From assembly GCF_011043555.1 (NCBI RefSeq), contig NZ_JAAKGS010000001.1, forward strand, positions 682,001-746,000: a stretch of 64,000 nucleotides of DNA, read 5' to 3'. The position numbers and the translations under genes were made by a program. This document shows, one piece after another, positions 51,470-59,880 of this stretch (position 1 is its first letter; each line of letters begins with the position of its first letter). The notes beneath the pieces were generated by a model. The model was given only the letters and a program-made list of their open reading frames with translations. It did not search any database and was not told the DNA's origin. The stretch is from Sphingobacterium sp. SGR-19 (lineage in GTDB: Bacteria; Bacteroidota; Bacteroidia; Sphingobacteriales; Sphingobacteriaceae).

Positions 51470-52323
51470 AGATATGCTATAATTAAAACGGAAATAACAG
51501 CTAATAATAACCCTATCTTATTCAATCGTGTCAGACGTTCGCCAAAAAAACCGACACCAACAATCGCTCCTAACAAAATAACACCAATGTTCATCCCCGT
51601 AAAGACGACAGACGGACTGTTCGATAATGCTTGATGGGCCTCCATGTAAAACAAGATATTACCAAAGTTAAACAATCCCAAAAGGATTCCCCAAATGACA
51701 GACTTAAATTGTATACGTTCTTTCTTGATTGCAATGCGGTAAGTGAGTAAAAGAAACGAAACGACGATAGCCAAAATAAATATCAACAACATGGAATAAG
51801 TATAAGGTACTTGTCTATAAAGCGCTACTTTTTTGAATAAAATATCAATAATCCCCATTCCGAAAAAAACCATCACCGCATAACCCCACGCTCCTTTGCT
51901 TTTGGCTATACCACCTTTCTTCCATCCAATAGAACATAGGATGGCTGCAATGCCTACTGCTATACCCGCCAATTTGAACACACCTATACTTTCATGAAAA
52001 ATAAAAAATGCGGCTAACAATGGAATAAACAACGAAAGGCGTTGCGCAATTTCCGTTTTAACTATACCGCTATATTGAATAGCGTACGCAATGCATAAAA
52101 ATATCAATGGTAGAAGTAATGCTAACGACAAATATAATCCCCAGGGCAATGCACTTAATGGAACGGTCGTCGCTCCCGGCTTTAAAAACAATAAAGTCGC
52201 CAGTGCTGCCACCGGGTAATTCCATACAATAAGATGGAGATGCTGTATCCCACGCTGTTTAGCCAACTTAATGACGACAGATACAGTAACGCTGCAAATA
52301 ACGCTGATGAGTACGTATAACAT
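51466..52323 (-). CDS. EamA/DMT-family transporter
   Basis: 285-aa membrane protein with ten predicted helices in two EamA repeats; the start (LYVLISVICSVTVSVVIKLA) and the tail (FFGERLTRLNKIGLLLAVISVLIIAYL) are typical of drug/metabolite exporters. Substrate unknown. First gene of the operon ending with the nucleoside phosphorylase, with a 4-nt overlap to the YigZ-like gene. Possible link to nucleobase or nucleoside traffic by context only. Confidence 0.85.
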   Translation of the reverse strand: MLYVLISVICSVTVSVVIKLAKQRGIQHLHLIVWNYPVAALATLLFLKPGATTVPLSALPWGLYLSLALLLPLIFLCIAYAIQYSGIVKTEIAQRLSLFIPLLAAFFIFHESIGVFKLAGIAVGIAAILCSIGWKKGGIAKSKGAWGYAVMVFFGMGIIDILFKKVALYRQVPYTYSMLLIFILAIVVSFLLLTYRIAIKKERIQFKSVIWGILLGLFNFGNILFYMEAHQALSNSPSVVFTGMNIGVILLGAIVGVGFFGERLTRLNKIGLLLAVISVLIIAYL

Positions 52324-52726
52324 AGAAAAAACAAAGGAATGAAATTATGTATTCTTCTCCAAACCGGACTATGGCCGATTTACGAACCGGATCCATTTAT
52401 AAAAAGTAATATATTTTAATGTAAACTAGTCAAATTACATCGACGAAATATGTGGTTTTATATCTATTTTTTTATTAAAAAAATTAACAAAAAATACACA
52501 TAAAAACAATATAAAAAAAGTCATACAAAGTATAAATAAATACGCACTATCAACACCATTATAAAATTAAAGAATTGAAAACAAGAAACTTAAATATAAA
52601 TTAAAACATAAAAATGGTTTAAAAAAAAATATTTATTTAAAACAAATAGTAGTCAAAATTTATATAAAAAAACACAATTTTTACACTTAAAAATCAACGA
52701 CAAAAAACAATTATTTTTAAATATAT
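52324..52726. other. Long AT-rich intergenic region
   Basis: About 400 bp without a visible gene between the EamA transporter and the aromatic promoter. From about 52420 on it is extremely AT-rich, with many A- and T-tracts. No terminator or repeat was recognised; the tracts suggest curved DNA. Confidence 0.5.
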
Positions 52727-52758
52727 TTTGCATATATAAAATAATAGTTCTACTTTTG
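52727..52758 (+). promoter_or_regulatory. Promoter of the aromatic amino-acid operon
   Basis: TTTG (52727-52730) and TACTTTTG (52751-52758) are separated by exactly 20 nt, an ideal Bacteroidota -33/-7 pair. Start near 52764 gives 13 nt before the leader-peptide ATG. Confidence 0.75.
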
Positions 52759-52776
52759 GATTGTAGAATTTGAGAC

Positions 52777-52830
52777 ATGATGATACACAACACATATTTT
52801 TATTTTGGCAACTTTTACTTTAAAACGTAA
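52777..52830 (+). CDS. Phe/Tyr-rich leader peptide (attenuator)
   Basis: A 17-codon frame from ATG 52777 (or ATG 52780) to TAA 52830 encodes MMIHNTYFYFGNFYFKT. Residues 7-15 contain four Phe and three Tyr, so ribosomes would stall there when charged Phe-tRNA or Tyr-tRNA is scarce. It lies 13 nt after the predicted transcript start and 32 nt before an intrinsic terminator that precedes pheA. Its only likely function is regulatory. The length and placement match classical attenuator leader peptides. Confidence 0.8.
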   Translation: MMIHNTYFYFGNFYFKT

Positions 52831-52896
52831 AGCCGGGATTTTATGTGTTTGTGTGAATAGACAAAAAGTCCCGGATGATGTTCGGGACTTTTTTTG
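52786..52896 (+). promoter_or_regulatory. Attenuator region of the pheA operon
   Basis: Four segments can pair exclusively. Segment 1 AACACATA (52789-52796, in the leader codons) pairs with TATGTGTT (52842-52849). Segment 2 CCGGGATTTT (52833-52842) pairs with segment 3 AAAAGTCCCGG (52864-52874), one G bulged, as antiterminator. Segment 3 AAAAAGTCCCG (52863-52873) pairs with segment 4 CGGGACTTTTT (52883-52893), as terminator. A ribosome stalled on the Phe/Tyr codons would cover segment 1 and favour 2:3; one at the stop codon would block segment 2 and let 3:4 form. Confidence 0.75.
52863..52896 (+). terminator. Attenuator terminator before pheA
   Basis: 11-bp stem AAAAAGTCCCG / CGGGACTTTTT with a 9-nt loop and a run of T, 54 nt before the pheA start. 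It would stop transcription of the operon when aromatic amino acids are plentiful. Confidence 0.85.
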
Positions 52897-52949
52897 TAGG
52901 ACGAGCTCATTGATACCTGAAACACTTAACTCATCAATATAATAATTGG

Positions 52950-53777
52950 ATGAAAACAAAAATTGCAATACAGGGCGTTAAAGCCTCCTTTCACGAAGAA
53001 GCCGCTCATAAATATTTCGGCGATGAGGATATCGAAATTTTGGAGTGCGAATCTTTCAAAAAGACTTGTGAAATGCTTAAACACGGCAAAGCGGATTATG
53101 TCGTTATGGCAATAGAAAACGCAATTGCGGGCAGCATTTTACCTAATTACAATCTACTTCGCGATTATAAATTCCATATCATTGGCGAAGTACACTTAAA
53201 TATACAGCAAAACTTGTTGGCATTACCTGGCGCAAAACTTGCAGATATAAAATTCGTTGAATCACACCCGATTGCTATCCGTCAATGCGATGAATTTTTA
53301 AGTGAACATCCGGATTGGACAATAAAGGAGGGCATGGATACTGCCGCCTGTGCCAAAAGCATTATCGAAAATAAGCTTACCAATACCGCGGCAATTGCCA
53401 GTATAGCAGCAGCCGAACTATATGGCTTAGAAATTCTGGAAAAAAGAATAGAAACCAATAAGAAAAATGCGACACGTTTCTTGATCTTATCAAACGAGAT
53501 TATCGAGCAAAAAAATGCAAACAAAGCTTCCCTATCTTTTCAAACAGGAAACGCGGTAGGTGCTTTAGCCAATGTGTTACAGTGTTTCGCAGAACAAAAT
53601 GTGAATCTGAGCAAAATCCAATCTATGCCTGTAATTGGTCGTCGAAACGAATATGATTTCTATGTAGATGTGGAATGGAAAAAGCAAAGCGACTACGATG
53701 CGGCTATCCGCAAAGTACTAAAACACACGATAAATTTCACCATTATGGGGGAATATGTAAAAAATGAAAAAGTATAG
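52950..53777 (+). CDS. pheA: Prephenate dehydratase with ACT domain
   Basis: 275-aa enzyme converting prephenate to phenylpyruvate. The catalytic domain (residues ~1-180) begins KIAIQGVKASFHEEAAHKYF and ends with the essential TRF motif (KNATRFLILS). The ACT regulatory domain (~195-270, SLSFQTGNAVGALANVLQCF) binds phenylalanine. Unlike E. coli PheA, there is no N-terminal chorismate mutase; that activity is fused to the next gene's DAHP synthase. Preceded by a Phe/Tyr attenuator. Confidence 0.96.
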   Translation: MKTKIAIQGVKASFHEEAAHKYFGDEDIEILECESFKKTCEMLKHGKADYVVMAIENAIAGSILPNYNLLRDYKFHIIGEVHLNIQQNLLALPGAKLADIKFVESHPIAIRQCDEFLSEHPDWTIKEGMDTAACAKSIIENKLTNTAAIASIAAAELYGLEILEKRIETNKKNATRFLILSNEIIEQKNANKASLSFQTGNAVGALANVLQCFAEQNVNLSKIQSMPVIGRRNEYDFYVDVEWKKQSDYDAAIRKVLKHTINFTIMGEYVKNEKV

Positions 53778-53801
53778 TATAAAAAGATTAAGTATAAAAA
53801 T

Positions 53802-54908
53802 ATGAAACATACATTAGACATCGTTCCTTTAAAATCTTGGATAGATACAGGCGATAAACCGTTGATCATTGCAGGGCCCTGCAGCGCGGAGACCGAAGAA
53901 CAGGTAGTCTCTACCGCGCACCTATTGGCAAACACAGGAAAAGTAAATGTTTTACGTGCGGGTATCTGGAAACCGCGTACTCGTCCAGGCGAATTTGAAG
54001 GAATAGGCAGCGTAGGTTTGGAATGGCTAAAAAGAGCCAAAGCAGAAACAGGTCTATTGACCGCAACAGAGGTAGCTACGGCCAAACATGTAGAAGAAGC
54101 GTTAGCTGCTGGAATAGACATCCTATGGGTAGGCGCGCGTTCTACGGCAAATCCATTTACTGTACAGGAAATTGCAGATGCTTTACAAGGCGTTGATGTA
54201 CCGGTATTAGTTAAAAATCCGGTCAACCCAGATCTTTCCTTATGGATTGGCGCATTAGAACGCATAAACCGCGCGGGTATTAAAAAATTAGGTGCTATCC
54301 ACCGTGGATTCTCTTCTTTTGAGAAAACTGCTTTCCGTAACGAACCGATGTGGGATTTAGCCGTCCAGTTGAAATCAGCCTGTCCGGAGCTTCCTATCAT
54401 CAATGACCCTAGCCACATCTGTGGAAATCGCGAACTGCTCCCTTACATTGCACAAAAGGCAATGGATATGGACCAACAGGGTTTGATTGTAGAATCACAT
54501 ATCGATCCTTCGGTAGCGTGGACTGACGCAAAACAACAAGTAACTCCTGCTGCATTGGCAGACTTGATCGACCACTTATCGGTTCGCCATCCAGAATCCA
54601 ACAATCCAGTTTTCGATGATAAACTTGCCGAATTGCGTCAGCAAATAGATAAGTTAGACGATGCAATCCTCAAGCAAATTGGTGACCGCATGAAAATTGC
54701 TGAAAAAATCGGTGAGTACAAACGTGATAATAACGTAACTATCCTACAGGTTAGTCGTTGGGATGAAATCGTAGAAAAAAGAGTTCAACTTGCGAAAGCA
54801 TTGTCACTTAGCGAAGACTTTGCAACTAAATACCTGGAATTGTTGCACAACGAGTCTATTCGCAAGCAAAATGAAGTGATGAACGCAAAATCTGTGGCGG
54901 AGGCGTAA
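53802..54908 (+). CDS. DAHP synthase - chorismate mutase fusion
   Basis: 368-aa bifunctional enzyme. Residues ~1-260 are a DAHP synthase (IAGPCSAETEEQVVSTAHLL, LRAGIWKPRTRPGEFEGIG, NDPSHICGNRELL) making DAHP from PEP and erythrose 4-phosphate, the first shikimate step. From ~275 on is an AroQ-type chorismate mutase (LAELRQQIDKLDDAILKQIG, with the K/R set in RMKIAEKIGEYKRD). One polypeptide thus controls entry to the pathway and the Phe/Tyr branch. 24 nt after pheA; its stop abuts the aroA ATG. Confidence 0.94.
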   Translation: MKHTLDIVPLKSWIDTGDKPLIIAGPCSAETEEQVVSTAHLLANTGKVNVLRAGIWKPRTRPGEFEGIGSVGLEWLKRAKAETGLLTATEVATAKHVEEALAAGIDILWVGARSTANPFTVQEIADALQGVDVPVLVKNPVNPDLSLWIGALERINRAGIKKLGAIHRGFSSFEKTAFRNEPMWDLAVQLKSACPELPIINDPSHICGNRELLPYIAQKAMDMDQQGLIVESHIDPSVAWTDAKQQVTPAALADLIDHLSVRHPESNNPVFDDKLAELRQQIDKLDDAILKQIGDRMKIAEKIGEYKRDNNVTILQVSRWDEIVEKRVQLAKALSLSEDFATKYLELLHNESIRKQNEVMNAKSVAEA

Positions 54909-56165
54909 ATGAGTTCAACACCACTTACACTTCGTCGTCCGTCGAAAGTAATACAAGGCACGGTTCAACTTACTGGTTCCAAATCAGAGAGTAACCGTGC
55001 TCTTATTATACAAGCGCTAAGCCGAGGAGCAGTTAAAGTAGAAAATCTATCCGCTGCTGCTGATACTGTTATTATGAATAAGGCGCTTACATTGGCTGAC
55101 ACATCCCGTGAAACAGGAGAAACCATTACGGTGGATATTGGCCCGGCAGGAACAGCTATGCGTTTCCTTACCTCTTATCTGAATCTGGTAGAAGGCAACT
55201 TTATCCTCACCGGTACGGAACGTATGCAACAGCGACCTATCGGCATCCTAGTAGACGCATTGAAAACACTCGGTGCAAACATTGATTATGAGAAAAAGGA
55301 TGGCTTTCCACCGTTGGTAATCAAAGGGGGCATGGCACAGGATAAACAGAAAGTTCGAATACAAGGGAATGTTAGTAGTCAATATTTGTCTTCCCTCCTC
55401 CTCATTGCCGCCTCCCTAAAACAAGGACTCGTACTGGAAATTGAGGGAGAACTGACATCCAGACCTTACGTCACGATGACCTTGGACATGTTGCAGGAAG
55501 CCGGAATAGCCCATACTTGGACAGACAATACTATTGAAATAGCACCGCAGGAATTTAAACCGACAACAATTTATGTTGAGCCGGATTGGAGTGCGGCTTC
55601 CTATTGGTACGCCATGGTCGCTTTATCCGAAAAGGGTGAAGTCGTGTTACCTGGTTTAAAAGCCCACAGCCTACAGGGCGACATCGCCATTGTGGATATC
55701 ATGACACACTTTGGGGTAGCTAGCTCTTTTCAGGATGACGGATTACATATTGCAAAGGTTAACGAAGGCTCTGATAAGGTATTATTTGATTTTAAGGCAT
55801 GTCCGGATTTGGCACAAACAATTGTTGCATTGGCAGCGGCAATCCGTCGCGATATCTCTATAACCGGAGTAGAAACCCTAAAAATCAAGGAAACAGACAG
55901 ACTCACCGCACTAAAGAATGAGATAGAAAAATTTGGAGCCACTATTACAGCGGACGGGGAAACCTATCATGTCAAAGCACACGAAGTCTATGTGCCAAAA
56001 CAAATCACGTTTGACACATACGAAGATCATCGGATGGCCATGGCATTCGCACCATTGGCATTGATTTTTGACGAAATAACGATTAAAGACCCCGTGGTAG
56101 TAGAGAAGTCTTATCCCGATTTTTGGGAACACTTGCAACAACAGGGTTTCACCATCAAGCAATAG
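54909..56165 (+). CDS. aroA: 3-phosphoshikimate 1-carboxyvinyltransferase (EPSP synthase)
   Basis: 418-aa EPSP synthase joining shikimate 3-phosphate and PEP. Motifs: [18 protein letters not shown] (substrate-binding Lys, Ser, Arg), [33 protein letters not shown], and the C-terminal [17 protein letters not shown] with [15 protein letters not shown]. The ATG directly follows the stop of the preceding gene, indicating coupling. The PEP-site sequence is GPAGTAMR, of the glyphosate-sensitive-looking type, but sensitivity was not assessed. Confidence 0.95.
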   Translation: MSSTPLTLRRPSKVIQGTVQLTGSKSESNRALIIQALSRGAVKVENLSAAADTVIMNKALTLADTSRETGETITVDIGPAGTAMRFLTSYLNLVEGNFILTGTERMQQRPIGILVDALKTLGANIDYEKKDGFPPLVIKGGMAQDKQKVRIQGNVSSQYLSSLLLIAASLKQGLVLEIEGELTSRPYVTMTLDMLQEAGIAHTWTDNTIEIAPQEFKPTTIYVEPDWSAASYWYAMVALSEKGEVVLPGLKAHSLQGDIAIVDIMTHFGVASSFQDDGLHIAKVNEGSDKVLFDFKACPDLAQTIVALAAAIRRDISITGVETLKIKETDRLTALKNEIEKFGATITADGETYHVKAHEVYVPKQITFDTYEDHRMAMAFAPLALIFDEITIKDPVVVEKSYPDFWEHLQQQGFTIKQ

Positions 56166-56199
56166 GCAAACAGTTAAACAACTAGAAAAAAAATACATC

Positions 56200-57288
56200 A
56201 TGGCAGGAAATTCATTTGGTAACCTTTTTAAGATAACAACCTTCGGCGAATCGCATGGAAAAGCAATTGGTGTTATTATTGATGGTTGCCCCCCCAATAT
56301 TGATATAGACGAAGATTTTATACAATCGGAGTTGGATAAGCGAAAGCCGGGGCAATCTAAAATTACAACGCAACGTAAGGAAAGTGATGTTGCTCAAATC
56401 CTATCGGGAGTTTTCGAAGGAAAATCAACAGGTACACCTATTGCTGTATTGATACCAAATGAAGACCAACGATCTAAAGACTATTCCCATATTTCGGATA
56501 AATACCGTCCATCGCATGCAGACTACACGTATCAACAGAAGTATGGTATCCGGGATTATCGTGGTGGGGGACGATCTTCTGCAAGAGAAACAGCAGCACG
56601 GGTTGCGGCGGGCGCCATAGCCAAGCTGTACCTCAGGAACCAGGGCATTGAAATTTTTGCCCATGTTTCGGCTGTTGGCACTTTAGAAGCTCCAAACTTG
56701 GATATCACTAATTTATCAGCGCTACTCGATGTACGGGAAAGCAACATCGCCCGTTGCGCAGATCCTGCAACAGCAAATGAAATGATTGCCCTTATTGATT
56801 CTATAAGAAAAGCAGGAGACACTATTGGCGGAAAAATATCGACGGTGGTCCGCGGTGTACCTGCCGGACTTGGCGAACCGGTTTTTGACAAATTACACGC
56901 GGATCTAGGAAAGGCTATGTTGAGCATTAACGCTGTTCATGGATTTGAATACGGTTCGGGATTCAGCGGTTCGGAGATGCAAGGCTCCGAACACAACGAT
57001 ATATTTGTGAAAGAAAAAGAGCAAGTACGCACCCGCACTAATTTCTCAGGCGGGATCCAAGGCGGTATTTCCAACGGCATGGATATTACGTTCCGTACAG
57101 CTTTCAAACCTGTTGCTACAATTATGCGTGATCAGGAAACACTAAACGAGGACGGTGATAGCACCATCATCTCCGGTAAAGGACGCCACGATCCCTGTGT
57201 TGTGTCACGCGCTGTCATCATTGTTGAAGCCATGACGGCACTGGTGTTAGCTGACCACCTGTTGCGATTTAAGGCGTATAAAGATTAA
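56200..57288 (+). CDS. aroC: Chorismate synthase
   Basis: 362-aa FMN-dependent enzyme that converts EPSP to chorismate. Family signatures are complete: [17 protein letters not shown] near residue 12, [15 protein letters not shown], and [20 protein letters not shown] near 120-140, with [15 protein letters not shown] in the C-terminal part. Last gene of the aromatic operon, 34 nt after aroA, followed by a palindromic terminator. Confidence 0.97.
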   Translation: MAGNSFGNLFKITTFGESHGKAIGVIIDGCPPNIDIDEDFIQSELDKRKPGQSKITTQRKESDVAQILSGVFEGKSTGTPIAVLIPNEDQRSKDYSHISDKYRPSHADYTYQQKYGIRDYRGGGRSSARETAARVAAGAIAKLYLRNQGIEIFAHVSAVGTLEAPNLDITNLSALLDVRESNIARCADPATANEMIALIDSIRKAGDTIGGKISTVVRGVPAGLGEPVFDKLHADLGKAMLSINAVHGFEYGSGFSGSEMQGSEHNDIFVKEKEQVRTRTNFSGGIQGGISNGMDITFRTAFKPVATIMRDQETLNEDGDSTIISGKGRHDPCVVSRAVIIVEAMTALVLADHLLRFKAYKD

Positions 57289-57290
57289 CT

Positions 57291-57317
57291 GTAGAGACGC
57301 CCTGTCGGCGTCTCTAC
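57291..57317. terminator. Palindromic terminator-like element after aroC
   Basis: GTAGAGACGCC (57291-57301) and GGCGTCTCTAC (57307-57317) form a perfect 11-bp stem with a 5-nt loop. It lies between the convergent aroC (ends 57288) and E1 (ends 57328) genes. No T-run follows. It resembles dispersed palindromic repeats of bacterial genomes. Confidence 0.6.
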
Positions 57318-57327
57318 CTAGTTATAA

Positions 57328-59745
57328 CTAAAACAATCTCGGAAAGGCGCTTTCATTATATTCACTCATCATCTCGTATGCCAGCTCAACGACATCGTCT
57401 ACGGAAGGTTTTGTAAAATAATCACCATCAGACCCATAGGGCGGGCGGTTGGGTTTGGCAGTAAGCGTTCTAGGTTGTCCGTCCAACAGATAATAGCCAT
57501 TTTGCTTTTCCAATATCTCCTGCATAATAAATGCTGTTGCACCACCCGGCATATCTTCATCTACCACCAGTAGTTTATTGGTCTTCTCCAACGATTGGCG
57601 ACAAATTTCTGTTCGGTCGAAAGGTTGTAAACATTGTGCATCGATAATTTCTAGAGAAATACCTAACTTTTCCAATTCAATAGCAGCCTCCTGTACGACA
57701 CGCAACGTGGCACCATACGATACGACCGTAATATCCCTCCCTTCGCGTATCTGTTCCGCCACCCCAATTGGCACCATAAAATCACCTACATTAGCGGGCA
57801 TTTTTTCCTTCAATCGGTAGCCGTTCAAACATTCTATCACCAGCGCCGGTTCATCAGAACGCAAAAGTACATTATACATTCCCGCCGCTTGTGTCATATT
57901 ACGCGGCACACAAATATGTAAACCACGAAGTCCACCAAGGAGTACCGTCATTGGTGATCCGGAATGCCAGATACCTTCTAATCGATGGCCTCTGGTGCGG
58001 ATAATGACAGGAGCTTTCTGCGTTCCTTTGGTACGGTAGCTCAAACATGCCAAATCATCACTTAATACCGGCATGGCATAGATCAAGTAATCGAGATATT
58101 GGATTTCAGCAATAGGGCGCAAACCGCGCAAAGCCAAGCCAATACCCTTTCCGATAATAGCGGACTCACGGATACCGGTATCAAAAATACGTAATTCGCC
58201 AAACTGTTCTTGCAGTCCTGCAAAACCTTGATTAACATCTCCTATTTTCCCAACGTCTTCGCCAAACGCAACAATACGCTCATCACGTCTGAAATTGGCA
58301 TCAAAACAAGCATTCAATACTTCTCTACCATCCACAATAGAGACATCCTGATCATAATGGGCAGATGTGCCGTCTTTTTTTAATGGAGAATCGAGTGTAT
58401 CAGAAAATAACTTATCGTTATAGCGATCAAAATTTTGCACCTGTTTTTGGGCATACCAAGTCATCAAAGCATCCTTTTCGGGCGAATGTATTCCTCGCAA
58501 ATCGCGAATTGCCCTTCTTACATTGCCATAGACTTCCTTCAAAGATGGTTCTGCCAACGACTGCAAGGTCTTTAGTGGCACTTCGACCATCGGATTGTCA
58601 ATAGCCGATAACAATGTTATTGCTTCATCTAAATCAACTTGAAGGGTCTTATGATAGTCCGCCCAAGCACGCCGCTGTTCCTGACGGACAAAATCTTTGG
58701 CTTCTTTCTCCAGATCCTTTAATTCCTCTTCTTGCGCAATACCCGATTGCAACAACCAATCCCGCATCTTCAGATTACAGTCGAATGCATCTTCCCATTC
58801 TAGTCGTTCGGTCGATTTATAGCGCTCATGTGATCCAGATGTAGAGTGCCCTTGTGGCTGCGTCAACTCTGTAACATGAACAACACATGGTACATGCTCC
58901 TCTCGGGCATAACGAGCCGCTTGTTCGTAAACTTCGCATAAAGCCGGATAATCCCAGCCACGTACTTTGAATATTTCGATACCGTTACTACCGTTTTCAC
59001 GTTGAAAACCTTTCAGCACTTCGGATATATCGGCTTTCGCCGTTTGCACCTCGTTCGGAACAGATATTCCATAGCCATCATCCCAAACGGAAATAACAAC
59101 CGGAATTTGCTTTACCGCAGCGGCATTAAGTGTTTCCCAAAAAACGCCTTCTGATGTAGAAGCGTTCCCAATGGTACAAAAAACAACTTCTCTCCCTTGG
59201 CGCGAAAAATAGGTGAGATAATCCAGATTTCGATTTTCCTTATATAATTTAGATGCTAAACCTAGTCCCATAACACGCGCCATCTGTCCGCCTGTTGTCG
59301 AAATATCAGAAGCGGAGTTCTTCCGCTCTGTCTGATTTAACCAATCCCCCTCCTTATCAAGTAGTTGCGTAGAAAAATGGCAATTCATTTGCCGGCCACC
59401 AGAGGATATATCAGCTTCCAGATTAGGGTTGGCATATAGTTGCGAAAAGAAATGATAGATACTAGATATACCTAAAGCAAAGGCAAATGTTTGATCCCGG
59501 TAATAGCCAGAGCGCCAGTCACCGGGTTGGAATACCTTAGCTAAGGCAATTTGCGCAATCTCTTTACCATCACCAAATACCCCGAATTTTGCCTTTCCAG
59601 TTAACACCTCCTTACGACCCGATAGGCTTGCAATCCGGCTTTCAACCGCTAATCTATAATCGTTTAAAATGATTTCACGAAAATCGTCAAAACTGATTTT
59701 TGACGTTTCAAAATCACTGTTTATATTCATGGTGATATTAGACAT
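57328..59745 (-). CDS. 2-oxoacid dehydrogenase E1, alpha-beta fusion
   Basis: 805-aa thiamine-diphosphate enzyme with both E1 subunits in one chain. The alpha part (~1-400) contains FCTIGNASTSEGVFWETLNAAAV and VVISVWDDGYGISVPNE (TPP-binding region). The beta part (~470-800) has AFGEDVGKIGDVNQGFAGLQEQFG, FDTGIRESAIIGKGIGLALRG and DIIDAQCLQPFD-like blocks. It is probably the branched-chain 2-oxoacid or pyruvate E1; the substrate is not evident, and the E2/E3 genes are not in the window. TACTTTTG (minus, 59772-59765) is its -7 element. Fusion is common in this phylum. Confidence 0.9.
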   Translation of the reverse strand: MSNITMNINSDFETSKISFDDFREIILNDYRLAVESRIASLSGRKEVLTGKAKFGVFGDGKEIAQIALAKVFQPGDWRSGYYRDQTFAFALGISSIYHFFSQLYANPNLEADISSGGRQMNCHFSTQLLDKEGDWLNQTERKNSASDISTTGGQMARVMGLGLASKLYKENRNLDYLTYFSRQGREVVFCTIGNASTSEGVFWETLNAAAVKQIPVVISVWDDGYGISVPNEVQTAKADISEVLKGFQRENGSNGIEIFKVRGWDYPALCEVYEQAARYAREEHVPCVVHVTELTQPQGHSTSGSHERYKSTERLEWEDAFDCNLKMRDWLLQSGIAQEEELKDLEKEAKDFVRQEQRRAWADYHKTLQVDLDEAITLLSAIDNPMVEVPLKTLQSLAEPSLKEVYGNVRRAIRDLRGIHSPEKDALMTWYAQKQVQNFDRYNDKLFSDTLDSPLKKDGTSAHYDQDVSIVDGREVLNACFDANFRRDERIVAFGEDVGKIGDVNQGFAGLQEQFGELRIFDTGIRESAIIGKGIGLALRGLRPIAEIQYLDYLIYAMPVLSDDLACLSYRTKGTQKAPVIIRTRGHRLEGIWHSGSPMTVLLGGLRGLHICVPRNMTQAAGMYNVLLRSDEPALVIECLNGYRLKEKMPANVGDFMVPIGVAEQIREGRDITVVSYGATLRVVQEAAIELEKLGISLEIIDAQCLQPFDRTEICRQSLEKTNKLLVVDEDMPGGATAFIMQEILEKQNGYYLLDGQPRTLTAKPNRPPYGSDGDYFTKPSVDDVVELAYEMMSEYNESAFPRLF

Positions 59746-59764
59746 ATTTAACCAATGGTTTCAA

Positions 59765-59772
59765 CAAAAGTA
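59765..59772 (-). promoter_or_regulatory. -7 element for the fused E1 gene
   Basis: Minus-strand TACTTTTG matches TAnnTTTG, giving a start near 59759 and a leader of about 14 nt before ATG 59745. No clear -33 element. Confidence 0.45.
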
Positions 59773-59833
59773 GTAAAATATACGTGTTATTGGAAATAGC
59801 AGCAAAGATACGTTACATTACTAAAATACTCCG

Positions 59834-59841
59834 TATATTTG
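59834..59841 (+). promoter_or_regulatory. -7 element for purL
   Basis: TATATTTG matches TAnnTTTG. It overlaps the TTG at 59839 that could be taken as a longer start, so it argues for the ATG at 59881, with a leader of about 35 nt. Confidence 0.5.
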
Positions 59842-59880
59842 TACTTTGATTTGAAGAACGTTCAAAATACACCATTAGTA

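Noticed and set aside
53693..54418. 241-codon minus-strand frame across pheA and the DAHP synthase
   Set aside because: It is antisense to two clear enzymes and has no recognisable motif or promoter.
59839..59880. N-terminal extension of PurL from a TTG codon
   Set aside because: The TTG overlaps the TATATTTG -7 element, so it would be upstream of the transcript start; ATG 59881 begins the normal protein.
59746..59880. Purine riboswitch or similar structured leader before purL
   Set aside because: The spacer is short and shared with a divergent gene, and neither a three-way-junction pattern nor a terminator hairpin was found.
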